Part shown: piece after piece, positions 24,873 to 32,812 of the stretch
Position numbering within the stretch: the first letter of the stretch is position 1
How the letters are laid out: each line of letters opens with the position of its first letter
Assembly: GCA_009695195.1 (NCBI GenBank)
Contig: SIBJ01000020.1
Location: 1-56,448 of the forward strand
Direction of reading: 5' to 3'
Length of the DNA: 56,448 nt
Source of the DNA: Pedosphaera sp.
GTDB lineage: Bacteria; Verrucomicrobiota; Verrucomicrobiia; Limisphaerales; JADLHS01
The notes under the pieces: model-generated
Seen by the model: only the letters and a program-made list of their open reading frames with translations
Databases searched by the model: none
Told to the model about the DNA's origin: nothing
Made by a program: the position numbers and the translations under genes

Positions 24873-26678
24873 ATGAAGAACTCATTTTGGAAAGGCCACT
24901 TTGCCGGCTGGTTCGGGTTCGCGCTGGTCGCCACTTCGGTTCCGTTGGCGCACGGCGCCACGTTGACCGTCTCACCTTCATCCACCAGCAACACCTACGC
25001 CGGCGTCATCACGCTGCAAATCGGCGGACTGACAAACACCGAAGCCGTCGTGGTGCAGGAGTATCTGGATTTGAACGCCAACGGCACCGCCGACGCGACC
25101 GAGCCGCTGGTGGATACTTTCCCGATTGCCGACGGCGGCGTCAGCACCATCGGCGGCAAGACGAACCTCAACGTGCCGTTCGACACCAACCCGACCGCAA
25201 GCAACATCACGACCACAATTTTTTTCTCTCCGCCACTGGCGATTGAGAACATCGTCGGCCAGCACATTTTCCGCGTGGTGAGTCCGACGGGACGGTTCAC
25301 GGCGGTGAATGCCACGTTCACCGTCACCAACGCGGCCTTGAACCAGACGCTGACCGGCACGGTGTTTCGCGCCGGATCGCCCGCGACCAACGCGGTGGTG
25401 ATCGTGCTGAACGCACTCAGCGGCGGCGTTGCGGGCGGAGTCATCGCCGACAGTGCCGGACGCTATGCCATCCGGCTGCCGACGAACAGTTATCAACTCA
25501 TCGCCACTTATCCGAACGCCTTCACCGATATGGCAGCGGCGCCGCAGGTCACGCTGACGAACGGCATGACGGCCACGAACAATCTTTTTCTCACCAACGG
25601 CACCGTGACGTTGTCCGGCACGACGCGCGACGCCACGAACAGCAGCGGCCTGGGCGGCGTCATGTTGTTGTTTGAATCCGGGAATTATCTCAGCGTCGCT
25701 TTCTCGGACAGCAACGGCACGTACTCCGCCGCGCTGTCCTCCTCGTTTTGGAAACTGGACGTCGAGGAGGAACGACTCCTGAGACGTGGTTACGTCTTAC
25801 CCGCACAGAAACCGCAATACAACCTGACCACCGGCGCCGTGGCGAACGCGAACGTAAGTTTTCCCAAGGCGAACGCGATGTTTTACGGGCGGCTCACCAA
25901 CCATCTCGGCGTGCCGCTCGCCAATGTGCGCTTCGACGCAAACGACGGTCAGGGCGGAGATTCCTCGATGTTTCAGGGCCGGGGGTTCAGCGACGCCAAC
26001 GGTTATTATTCGGTGGCGGTGCTGGCGGGCACCAACCAATGGTACTGTTCGCCGGATACGGCCGGAGCGCCGGCGCTGGCCAATTACATTTTCAGCCAGG
26101 GCCAGAGCGTGCTGTTCTCCAACACACAGACCTTTCAGTTGAATTTCACCGCGCTGCCCACGACCGCGAAAATTTCCGGCCAGGTCAAGGACAACGCGGG
26201 CAATCCAGTCGCCGGCGTCCTGCTCGGCGGCAACGCGAACATCGGCGGCCTCAACTACTCCTCGGCGAACGTGGACACGGACAACTCCGGCAACTACTCC
26301 TTCGGCGTCGCTCCCGGCCAATGGTACGTTCAATTCACCAGCGGCGATGACAGCTCGGAAAATCTCAACAACCGCGGGTTGGTGGATCTTTACGGCCCGT
26401 ACCCGGTGACCATTCCGCCGACGAATGCCACGCAGAACATCACGGTGTTTCCCACGGGCAGCGCGGTGATTGGGCCGTTGGAACTTTATGGCGGCGGTTA
26501 TCTTGGCCTCAACATCACCGGCACGGTGAGCACCACCTACACCTTGCAGGTCTGCACCGACGCGACGCTCACCAACTGGTCGCCGTTGACCTCGTTCCAA
26601 CTCACGGGCAATCCTTTCCAAATCCTCGATACGGACGCGACCAACGTGATGCGATATTACCGGTTGTTGAAGAACTGA
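24873..26678 (+). CDS. Large secreted protein with carboxypeptidase-regulatory-like beta domains
   Basis: A 601-residue protein. It has a signal peptide (FGFALVATSVPLAHGA), then a series of beta-sandwich repeats in the style of carboxypeptidase-regulatory/CNA-B domains, for example LTGTVFRAGSPATNAVVIV and ISGQVKDNAGNPVAGVLLGG. The end reads NVMRYYRLLKN. That C-terminal module (TLQVCTDATLTNWSPLTSF...) recurs in the remnant at 19563-19952 and is common at the end of verrucomicrobial exported proteins. Very Asn/Thr/Gly rich. Probably cell-surface or extracellular; ligand unknown. Confidence 0.8.
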   Translation: MKNSFWKGHFAGWFGFALVATSVPLAHGATLTVSPSSTSNTYAGVITLQIGGLTNTEAVVVQEYLDLNANGTADATEPLVDTFPIADGGVSTIGGKTNLNVPFDTNPTASNITTTIFFSPPLAIENIVGQHIFRVVSPTGRFTAVNATFTVTNAALNQTLTGTVFRAGSPATNAVVIVLNALSGGVAGGVIADSAGRYAIRLPTNSYQLIATYPNAFTDMAAAPQVTLTNGMTATNNLFLTNGTVTLSGTTRDATNSSGLGGVMLLFESGNYLSVAFSDSNGTYSAALSSSFWKLDVEEERLLRRGYVLPAQKPQYNLTTGAVANANVSFPKANAMFYGRLTNHLGVPLANVRFDANDGQGGDSSMFQGRGFSDANGYYSVAVLAGTNQWYCSPDTAGAPALANYIFSQGQSVLFSNTQTFQLNFTALPTTAKISGQVKDNAGNPVAGVLLGGNANIGGLNYSSANVDTDNSGNYSFGVAPGQWYVQFTSGDDSSENLNNRGLVDLYGPYPVTIPPTNATQNITVFPTGSAVIGPLELYGGGYLGLNITGTVSTTYTLQVCTDATLTNWSPLTSFQLTGNPFQILDTDATNVMRYYRLLKN

Positions 26679-26702
26679 CCGGTGGCGGAGGAGTCGGGCA
26701 AT

Positions 26703-27263
26703 TCAATTCCAAGAAAGGTCTTCCGGCCGCTGCGCCAAAAGTTTGTTGCGCCAGCCGCCTTTGCGGCCGAGCACCACGCGCCAGAGATTTTCCGGCGGCG
26801 TTTCGAAGACCAATTCGAGCGAGGCCGGGTGCGTCAGCCAGGCCTTCCGCTTCATTTCATCCTCAAGCTGCCCGCCGCTCCAGCCTGCGTAACCGGCGAA
26901 GAGCCGGACTTTTTTGGAGGTCGAGAACGATTCGCCGAGTTCCACCAGCGTATCGAGCGAATGTTCCAGGTTGAGATTGGGCAGCACGTTGGCGTCGGGA
27001 ATAAAATTATCGGTGTGCAAAAAACTCAGCGCCGTGGGCTGCACCGGGCCGCCGAGATAGAGCGGGCTTTCCTTGAGCACGTCGGGCAGGTCGGCGACGA
27101 TCATTTCGCCGGCCTTGCTGCCGGTGTGACGGTTGAGGACCAGACCGAACGCGCCTTCGGCGTCGTGCTGGCAGATCAAGATCACTGTGCGTTGAAAAAA
27201 ACCCTGCAACTGCCCGCTGTCGAGCAGCAACTGTCCGCGCAAAATTTTGGATTTGTCCGCCAT
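26703..27263 (-). CDS. yqgE: YqgE/AlgH family protein
   Basis: A 186-residue DUF179 protein starting MADKSKILRGQLLLDSGQL. Conserved blocks are GAFGLVLNRHTG, PLYLGGPVQP and LFAGYAGWSGGQLEDE. The start at 27263 was preferred over the one 14 codons earlier. The family is widely conserved; its biochemical role is unsettled (transcription-related in pseudomonads). It diverges from a tiny lipoprotein gene 61 bp away. Confidence 0.92.
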   Translation of the reverse strand: MADKSKILRGQLLLDSGQLQGFFQRTVILICQHDAEGAFGLVLNRHTGSKAGEMIVADLPDVLKESPLYLGGPVQPTALSFLHTDNFIPDANVLPNLNLEHSLDTLVELGESFSTSKKVRLFAGYAGWSGGQLEDEMKRKAWLTHPASLELVFETPPENLWRVVLGRKGGWRNKLLAQRPEDLSWN

Positions 27264-27324
27264 ACCCGCCGCCGGCACCGTGCCACAGACTTGCCGCGCC
27301 GACAATCTCGATTAAATTGGCGGC

Positions 27325-27444
27325 ATGTCAAAAATTCTTCTGCTGCTGGTCGTGCTGGCGACGGTGATGTGCGCGGCGGGATGCAAAAGCCATTCCGGCA
27401 GCCGCGAATACGTCCCCGGCAAAGGCTGGCAACAAAACGGTTGA
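27325..27444 (+). CDS. Tiny lipoprotein (39 residues)
   Basis: MSKILLLLVVLATVM, then CAAGC, then KSHSGSREYVPGKGWQQNG. A lipoprotein signal with the likely lipobox Cys at residue 20, and a mature part of only about 20 residues. The 'EYVPGKGW' ending is a motif I associate with tiny verrucomicrobial lipoproteins. Function unknown. Easily missed because of its length. Confidence 0.7.
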   Translation: MSKILLLLVVLATVMCAAGCKSHSGSREYVPGKGWQQNG

Positions 27445-27461
27445 AGCCGCGCCGGCGAAAT

Positions 27462-28622
27462 TTACTTCGCCGTTGATTTCCCGAGCGTGAGCGTCTGCGG
27501 TTCGCTCGATCCGCCGACCCGGATCACCACCGCGTCCTGCCGGATGGCGACGCAGCGCACGACGACGTTGCTCTGGCCGAGGCGCACTTTACTTTCCTCG
27601 TTCAGCGCGAATGTGTGATCGTTGATCATCGCCATCGGCCGCGTCGGCGACCACATGATGCCTTTGAGCGTGAGCGTCTCGGGCGCGGGTGGCGGCGTGG
27701 CGCGCACGGGGACGGCGGCGAAGACGGGCGCCGCCGGTTTGTCTTTTGCGGAATCCGGGATTTCCACCTTGCGCACCCGCGTCAGGTCTATGCCCGTGAG
27801 CCGCGGATCCACGCCGTATTTCATCCACTCGACGATTTCATTCAGGCCGAACTGCCGCTCGGCTTCGCGAAACAGCGCGAACTGACCGCGCGTGTAAGCG
27901 TTGCTCTTGATGATGCCAAGCTGCGCCTGGTCGTTTTGCGACTCGCAATAAAGCGCCGCAACCAGTTCGCAAAATCCTTCCACCGAGTCTTGTTCCATGC
28001 GCTGCTTGCGCGCGCGCGACACGTTCTCGCTCACCCAGGTGTGCGTCAACTCGTGCGCACAGGTGGCTTTCAACACCGACGGCGGCAGACCGCGCAACAA
28101 GCTGATCTTAAAACCCGCGTGACCGTTGTTGGTTTCCCGCTCCGTGCAACCCCACACGTTCGGGCAGACGTAATCGTTGCCGACGACCTGGAACATGGCC
28201 TGCAAGTCCACGCGGTCCAGCGGGTGCAACGTGACGTTGTCGGAAAAATTCATGAAGCGCGAAAGCTGGCGCTCGACCGTGCCTTTCACGTCCTGCCAGA
28301 TGCGTTGCGCCTCGGCGTCATCGAGCACCACGTTCTTCACATCCCGCGCGCAGAGAATCCGTCCGTCGGAAAGCTCCTCGTATTTCTCCTTCACGGGCAG
28401 GCCGCAGAGATAGCAGGTCGTGGTCAGGGCCACACATTTTTCGCAGACCGCCTTCTTGTCGCCGGCCACCTTGTCCTCGACGAAATAAACGACGCGCTCG
28501 ATCTTCTCGCCGCAGACCGCGCAGTTGTCAATCTTCGCTTGTCGGCCCGTGTCCGGCTGGCTCGATGCCGTTAATCCGGCCAGCAGGAGCGCGAGCAGCA
28601 AAATCGTTTTCATGGCTTTCAT
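27462..28622 (-). CDS. Secreted LIM-zinc/DA1-like metallopeptidase
   Basis: A 386-residue protein with a signal peptide (1-21). A LIM-like double zinc site has Cys34/37, Cys60/63, Cys70/73, Cys91 and Asp94 with LIM spacing. A zincin core has HELTH at 190-194, followed by DSVEGFCELVAALYCES. That order parallels plant DA1 peptidases (HEMMH...VEEGICQ). A C-terminal part (about 320-386, TLKGIMWSPTRPMAMINDHT) resembles the small GspC/PilP-type domains of secretion systems. It probably cleaves proteins outside the cytoplasm. The domain calls come from spacing and motif memory; the combination is unusual for bacteria. Confidence 0.75.
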   Translation of the reverse strand: MKAMKTILLLALLLAGLTASSQPDTGRQAKIDNCAVCGEKIERVVYFVEDKVAGDKKAVCEKCVALTTTCYLCGLPVKEKYEELSDGRILCARDVKNVVLDDAEAQRIWQDVKGTVERQLSRFMNFSDNVTLHPLDRVDLQAMFQVVGNDYVCPNVWGCTERETNNGHAGFKISLLRGLPPSVLKATCAHELTHTWVSENVSRARKQRMEQDSVEGFCELVAALYCESQNDQAQLGIIKSNAYTRGQFALFREAERQFGLNEIVEWMKYGVDPRLTGIDLTRVRKVEIPDSAKDKPAAPVFAAVPVRATPPPAPETLTLKGIMWSPTRPMAMINDHTFALNEESKVRLGQSNVVVRCVAIRQDAVVIRVGGSSEPQTLTLGKSTAK

Positions 28623-28710
28623 CGGAGCAATAAACGAACCGCGCGCGGCCCTGTTGCCAAGGCCGCGCGCGTGTCAAAAAAACCAACTCCGCCGTTCGTG
28701 GCGTCGCAAA

Positions 28711-30552
28711 TCAGGCCAGCGACTTCACTTTTTTCACGATCGCCGCCGCGTCAATGCCGAAGCGCGCGAGCAATTCCTCCGCCTTGCCGGACCGCGGCAG
28801 TTCGCGCACGGCGAGCTTGTGGACCTTCACGCCGTCGGCGCTCAGTTCGCCCGCCACCGCATCGCCCAAGCCGCCCTCGGCGTAATGATCCTCGACCGTG
28901 ATGACGACGTTTCCGGTTTTTGCCGCCGCCGCGCGGATGACATCCTTGCCCAGCGGCTTGATGCTGTACGCGTCCACGACCGTGATGCCGATGCCCTCCG
29001 CCTTCAGCGCGTCCGCGGCCTTGATCGCTTCGTGCAACGTCACGCCCGCGCCGACCACCGTCACCTTGTCGCCCGCGTTCTGGCGCACGATCTTCGCGCC
29101 GCCGATCGGGAACTGTTCGTCGTTGCCGTAAATCACCGGCGTCTTCGGCCGCGAAGTGCGGAGGAAAAAGATGCCGCGATGCAGCGCCATCTGCTCCATC
29201 AATTTCTCGGTGCTCACCGCGTCGCTCGGATACAACACCGTTGACCCCACGACCGCCCGCATCATCGCGAGGTCTTCCAGCGCCATCTGCGACGGGCCGT
29301 CCTCGCCGATGCTCACGCCGACGTGCGAGCCGACGAGCTTGAGGTTCGCCATCGAAATGCCCGCGACGCGGATGTGATCGTAGGCCCGCGCGAAGAAGCA
29401 CGCGAACGTGGACGCGAACGGCACCTTGCCGCGCGTGCCGAAACCGATCGCGACCGCGACGAGCGTCTGTTCCGCGATGAAACATTCCGTGTAGCGCTCG
29501 GGGAATTGCTTGAAAAACTTTTCGGCGTAAGTGGAATTCTTCGTGTCGCCGTCCATCGCGACGACGCGCTGGTCCGCTTCGCCGACGCGCACGAGCGCCG
29601 CGCCGTAGGCTTCGCGCGTGGCGATGAGGTCACCGAGTTTGTAGGCGATCGGCGGAAAACTCGTGGGCACCGTGTTCGCCGGCGCGAGGAGCGCGTTGGG
29701 GGTGGGGATCGAAACGCCCGCGGCGGATTTGGAACTCGGCTGCAACTCCGCGATGGCCCGCGCGGCTTCTTCCGCGTTCAAAGTCTTGCCATGCCAGCCT
29801 TCCTTGTCCTGTAAAAAGGAAACGCCCGCGCCTTTGTAGGTCTTGGCGATGATGCAAAGCGGTTTGTCGTCCAGCCCGACGCCGCCGAGCACTTCGACAA
29901 TTTCTTCGAGGTCGTGGCCGTCATCCAAAGTCTCCACGCGCCAGCCGAAGGACTCCCAGCGTTTGCGATACACGCCGATGTCGTGGCCGAACGCCGTGGC
30001 CTGACTCTGGCCGAGACGGTTGTCGTCCACGATGGCGATGAGATTGTTCAGCTTGTTGACGCCCGCGAGCGACGCCGCTTCCCAGACCGCGCCCTCGGCG
30101 ATTTCGCCGTCGCCCATCAGGACGTAAGTGTTGTAATCCAGTTTGTCGAGCCGCGCCGCGAGCGCGACACCAACGCCGATGCCGAGTCCCTGCCCGAGCG
30201 AGCCGGTCGCCACGTCCGCGAACGCGAGCCGCGGCGTGGGATGACCTTCGAGATCGCTGCCGATGGTGCGCAGCTTTGCCAGTTCGGAGACCGGAATGAA
30301 ACCCGCCTCCGCCCACGCGGCGTAAAGCAGCGGCGCGGCGTGACCTTTCGAGAGGATGAAGCGGTCGTTGTTGTGGTAGCGCGGATTTTTTGCGTCGTAA
30401 CGCATCTGGCCGAAGAACAGCGCGGCGACGACATCCGCCGCGGAGCAGCAGGAGGTCGGATGCCCGCTGCCGGCGGCGGTGGTGGAGGTGATCGAGTGGA
30501 TGCGGAGTTGGTTCGCGATGCCTTTGAGCAATTCAAAATCAGTTTCAATCAT
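28711..30552 (-). CDS. tkt: Transketolase
   Basis: A 613-residue single-chain transketolase of the shorter, animal-like length. The thiamine diphosphate site has GSGHPTSCCSAADVV, LSKGHAAPLLYAAWAE, the motif GDGEIAEGAVWEAA...NLIAIVDDN, and the pyrimidine domain GSHVGVSIGEDGPSQMALED. It transfers two-carbon units in the pentose phosphate pathway. It stands alone, about 90 bp from the DA1-like gene start region, and its upstream side faces the dinD repeat. Confidence 0.95.
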   Translation of the reverse strand: MIETDFELLKGIANQLRIHSITSTTAAGSGHPTSCCSAADVVAALFFGQMRYDAKNPRYHNNDRFILSKGHAAPLLYAAWAEAGFIPVSELAKLRTIGSDLEGHPTPRLAFADVATGSLGQGLGIGVGVALAARLDKLDYNTYVLMGDGEIAEGAVWEAASLAGVNKLNNLIAIVDDNRLGQSQATAFGHDIGVYRKRWESFGWRVETLDDGHDLEEIVEVLGGVGLDDKPLCIIAKTYKGAGVSFLQDKEGWHGKTLNAEEAARAIAELQPSSKSAAGVSIPTPNALLAPANTVPTSFPPIAYKLGDLIATREAYGAALVRVGEADQRVVAMDGDTKNSTYAEKFFKQFPERYTECFIAEQTLVAVAIGFGTRGKVPFASTFACFFARAYDHIRVAGISMANLKLVGSHVGVSIGEDGPSQMALEDLAMMRAVVGSTVLYPSDAVSTEKLMEQMALHRGIFFLRTSRPKTPVIYGNDEQFPIGGAKIVRQNAGDKVTVVGAGVTLHEAIKAADALKAEGIGITVVDAYSIKPLGKDVIRAAAAKTGNVVITVEDHYAEGGLGDAVAGELSADGVKVHKLAVRELPRSGKAEELLARFGIDAAAIVKKVKSLA

Positions 30553-30637
30553 TCGGGGGCGGAATCTAGGCGAACGGTGGCCCGAGGGAAAGCGTTAAAA
30601 GCGTGATTGTTCGGTGTTGCCGCCGTTTTGAGCGCAT

Positions 30638-30685
30638 AATCCCAACGTGGACAAAGCCGCATCGCCTTGCTACGACACGCCGCGA
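30638..30685. repeat. 48-bp direct repeat, copy 1 (left of dinD)
   Basis: It begins AATCCCAACGTGGACAAAGC. It matches 31831-31878 at 46 of 48 positions. The two copies flank dinD and the remnant after it, 1193 bp apart. Confidence 0.9.
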
Positions 30686-30801
30686 AGAGCCGCGATCCCG
30701 AAACCGGGGAGGAATGATTTGCGCATCGCACGTTCCCGGCCACAAAAGGTGTGAACAATTCGCGCTTCATCTGAATCGTGGCTTGGGGTAAAAAGAATCC
30801 C

Positions 30802-31674
30802 ATGAGCGATCCATTGCCAGTCCCCGCCGGCAGCAACACGTTCGAGCGCATCAAGCGAACCAGCACGGAGGGAGAAGAATCCTGGTCGGCGCGCGATCTG
30901 GCGCGCGTGTTGGAATATCTCAATTTCCGCAATTTCCAGCCGGTGATTGACAAGGCGAAAGAAGCCTGCGCCAAAAGCGGTCAGGCGGTGGCCGACCATT
31001 TTGCGGAAATGCGCAATATGGTCGGCATCGGTTCGGGCGCGCAGCGTGAACTGGAAGATTCGGCACTCTCGCGCTACGCCTGTTATCTCATCATTCAGAA
31101 CGCCGATCCGAGCAAACCGCTCGTGGCGTTGGGACAAAGTTATTTTGCCGTGCAAACGCGGCGTCAGGAACTGGCCGATGACGAGGCGTTGAAAGAGAAC
31201 AAGACGCGGCTGGCGTTGCGCGCCGAGATGACGAAGCACAACAAGAATCTGGCGGGTGTGGCCAAACAGTCGGGCGTTTTGCAGCCGTTGGATTACGCCA
31301 TCTTCATGGATCACGGTTATCGCGGACTTTACGGCGGGCTGGGCCGGCGGGACATCCACGAGCGCAAGCGGCTCAAACCCAAGGAACACATTCTTGACCA
31401 CATGAGCAGCACGGAACTGGCGGCGAATCTTTTCCGCACCACGCAGGCGGAGGATAAGTTGCGCCGCGAAAATGTGCGCTCCAAGGAAGTTGCCAACCGC
31501 ATTCACAATGAAGTGGGGCGCAAAGTCCGCAGGACCATTCACGAATTGGGCGGCACGATGCCGGAGAATCTGCCGGTGGCCGAGAGCATCAAAAAAGTCG
31601 AGCGCTGGGAGAAAAAGCGAATCAAGGCCGGGCAAAAGAAACTGGCGGAAGGTTCGCCGGCGGCGGAAGCGTGA
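30802..31674 (+). CDS. dinD: DNA damage-inducible protein D
   Basis: A 290-residue DinD with an N-terminal BRO/KilA-like part (FERIKRTSTEGEESWSARDL, then LARVLEYLNFRNF), QPLDYAIFMDHGYRGLYGG and HILDHMSSTELAANLFRTTQ. In E. coli DinD is SOS-induced and inhibits RecA filament activity. I see no clear LexA box in the 110 bp upstream. The ATG 30802 start fits the family; the upstream frame to 30778 is spurious. DinD genes often travel with restriction systems and phages; here the gene sits between direct repeats. Confidence 0.92.
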   Translation: MSDPLPVPAGSNTFERIKRTSTEGEESWSARDLARVLEYLNFRNFQPVIDKAKEACAKSGQAVADHFAEMRNMVGIGSGAQRELEDSALSRYACYLIIQNADPSKPLVALGQSYFAVQTRRQELADDEALKENKTRLALRAEMTKHNKNLAGVAKQSGVLQPLDYAIFMDHGYRGLYGGLGRRDIHERKRLKPKEHILDHMSSTELAANLFRTTQAEDKLRRENVRSKEVANRIHNEVGRKVRRTIHELGGTMPENLPVAESIKKVERWEKKRIKAGQKKLAEGSPAAEA

Positions 31675-31680
31675 GGCTTG

Positions 31681-31795
31681 CCCTGCGGCTGCACGGCGGA
31701 AGAGTTGGATTTCATCCTGAACTACGACCTCAACCCCGAACGCGTTCGGGGTCAAATACCGCCTCGGCCGCGACACCGAAAGCGAAGTGGAATAG
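31681..31795 (+). pseudogene. C-terminal scrap of a type IIG restriction-modification (Eco57I/PglX-like) enzyme
   Basis: One frame reads CTAEELDFILNYDL. After an inserted palindrome (CCCCGAACGCGTTCGGGG) the next frame gives VKYRLGRDTESEVE and a stop. 'EELDFI.NYDIKYR.G' is the usual very end of large Eco57I-type methylase-nucleases. Only about 30 codons remain, so the enzyme is gone. Its place beside dinD suggests a lost defence island. The assignment is from motif memory. Confidence 0.6.
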
Positions 31796-31830
31796 GCGCA
31801 TTGAAATGAACAGGGCGGCGGCGGGTGTCG

Positions 31831-31878
31831 AATCCCAACGTGGACAAAGCCGCATCACCTTGCTACGACATGCCGCGA
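31831..31878. repeat. 48-bp direct repeat, copy 2 (right of dinD)
   Basis: The partner of 30638-30685, with two mismatches. It ends 2 bp before the start codon of the polysaccharide deacetylase gene and could therefore carry that gene's promoter or leader. Confidence 0.9.
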
Positions 31879-31879
31879 C

Positions 31880-32644
31880 ATGGCGTTCCGTTTCCTGGCG
31901 ATGGTGTTCCTGAGCGCGGCGCAGCGCAGGCTGTTCGCGACCGGCGTGCCGATTCTGACCTATCACAGCGTCGGCCCGCGCGCGGCGGGTGCGCGGGATC
32001 CGTTCCTTTACGTGCCGACGGCGCAGTTCGACGCGCAACTGGCGCGGCTGCGGAGTGAAAGCTTTCAAACCGTTTCGCTGTCGGAAGCCGTCGCCGGCCC
32101 GGAGGATTCCGCGCGCAAAGTTGTCATCACCTTCGACGATGGGTGCGCGAATGTTTTTCAGAACGCATTGCCCGCGCTCGCCAAACATCAAGCGAAGGCG
32201 ATCCAGTTCCTCATCGCCAAGCTCATCGGTGGAAAAAATGATTGGATGATCAAACACGGCGACGCGCCGGAGACGTTGATGGACGTGACGCAAATCAAGG
32301 AATGGCTCGCAGCCGGACACGAGATCGGTTCGCACACGTCCACGCATCCGAATCTGCCGAAGCTTTCCCTCGCCGCCGCGCGCGAGGAGATCGCGGGCAG
32401 CAAAAAAATTCTCGAAGACTTTTTCGGCCAGCCGGTGCGGCACTTTGCGTATCCCGGCGGCAAATGGAACGAAGCTCTGCGTGATATCGTCGCCGAGGCC
32501 GGCTATGAGACGGCTTGCACCACGAACTTCGGCGTCAACCCGCCCGGCGCGCCGCGCCACGAGTTGCGCCGCATCGTGCCGCTGACCCGGAGCGAACTGA
32601 TCGGAAAATCTTTTCACCGGTTGCGGCGCAAGTTTCGCCCGTGA
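31880..32644 (+). CDS. Polysaccharide deacetylase (NodB domain)
   Basis: A 254-residue carbohydrate esterase 4 protein. The catalytic motif 1 is VITFDDGCANVF, the metal His pair is in GSHTSTHPNLP, and FAYPGGKWN is motif 3. It removes acetyl groups from N-acetylated sugars, probably on the surface polysaccharide made by the genes downstream. An N-terminal hydrophobic stretch (FLAMVFLSAAQ) may be a weak membrane anchor. The family length is normal. Confidence 0.9.
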   Translation: MAFRFLAMVFLSAAQRRLFATGVPILTYHSVGPRAAGARDPFLYVPTAQFDAQLARLRSESFQTVSLSEAVAGPEDSARKVVITFDDGCANVFQNALPALAKHQAKAIQFLIAKLIGGKNDWMIKHGDAPETLMDVTQIKEWLAAGHEIGSHTSTHPNLPKLSLAAAREEIAGSKKILEDFFGQPVRHFAYPGGKWNEALRDIVAEAGYETACTTNFGVNPPGAPRHELRRIVPLTRSELIGKSFHRLRRKFRP

Positions 32645-32812
32645 TGGGTTGCCCGCCTGAAGAATTCTTCAAAATCGTTCCGCGCCGGACTTGAACCTCG
32701 CGGCGGGCGACCTTTTTTCCGTGGCAAAACGATAAAGCACGGCCACAATCCCGCCGCGCAACATGATGAACGCACCTGTGGCCATGAATGATTTCAGTTC
32801 CACTCACTTCCG

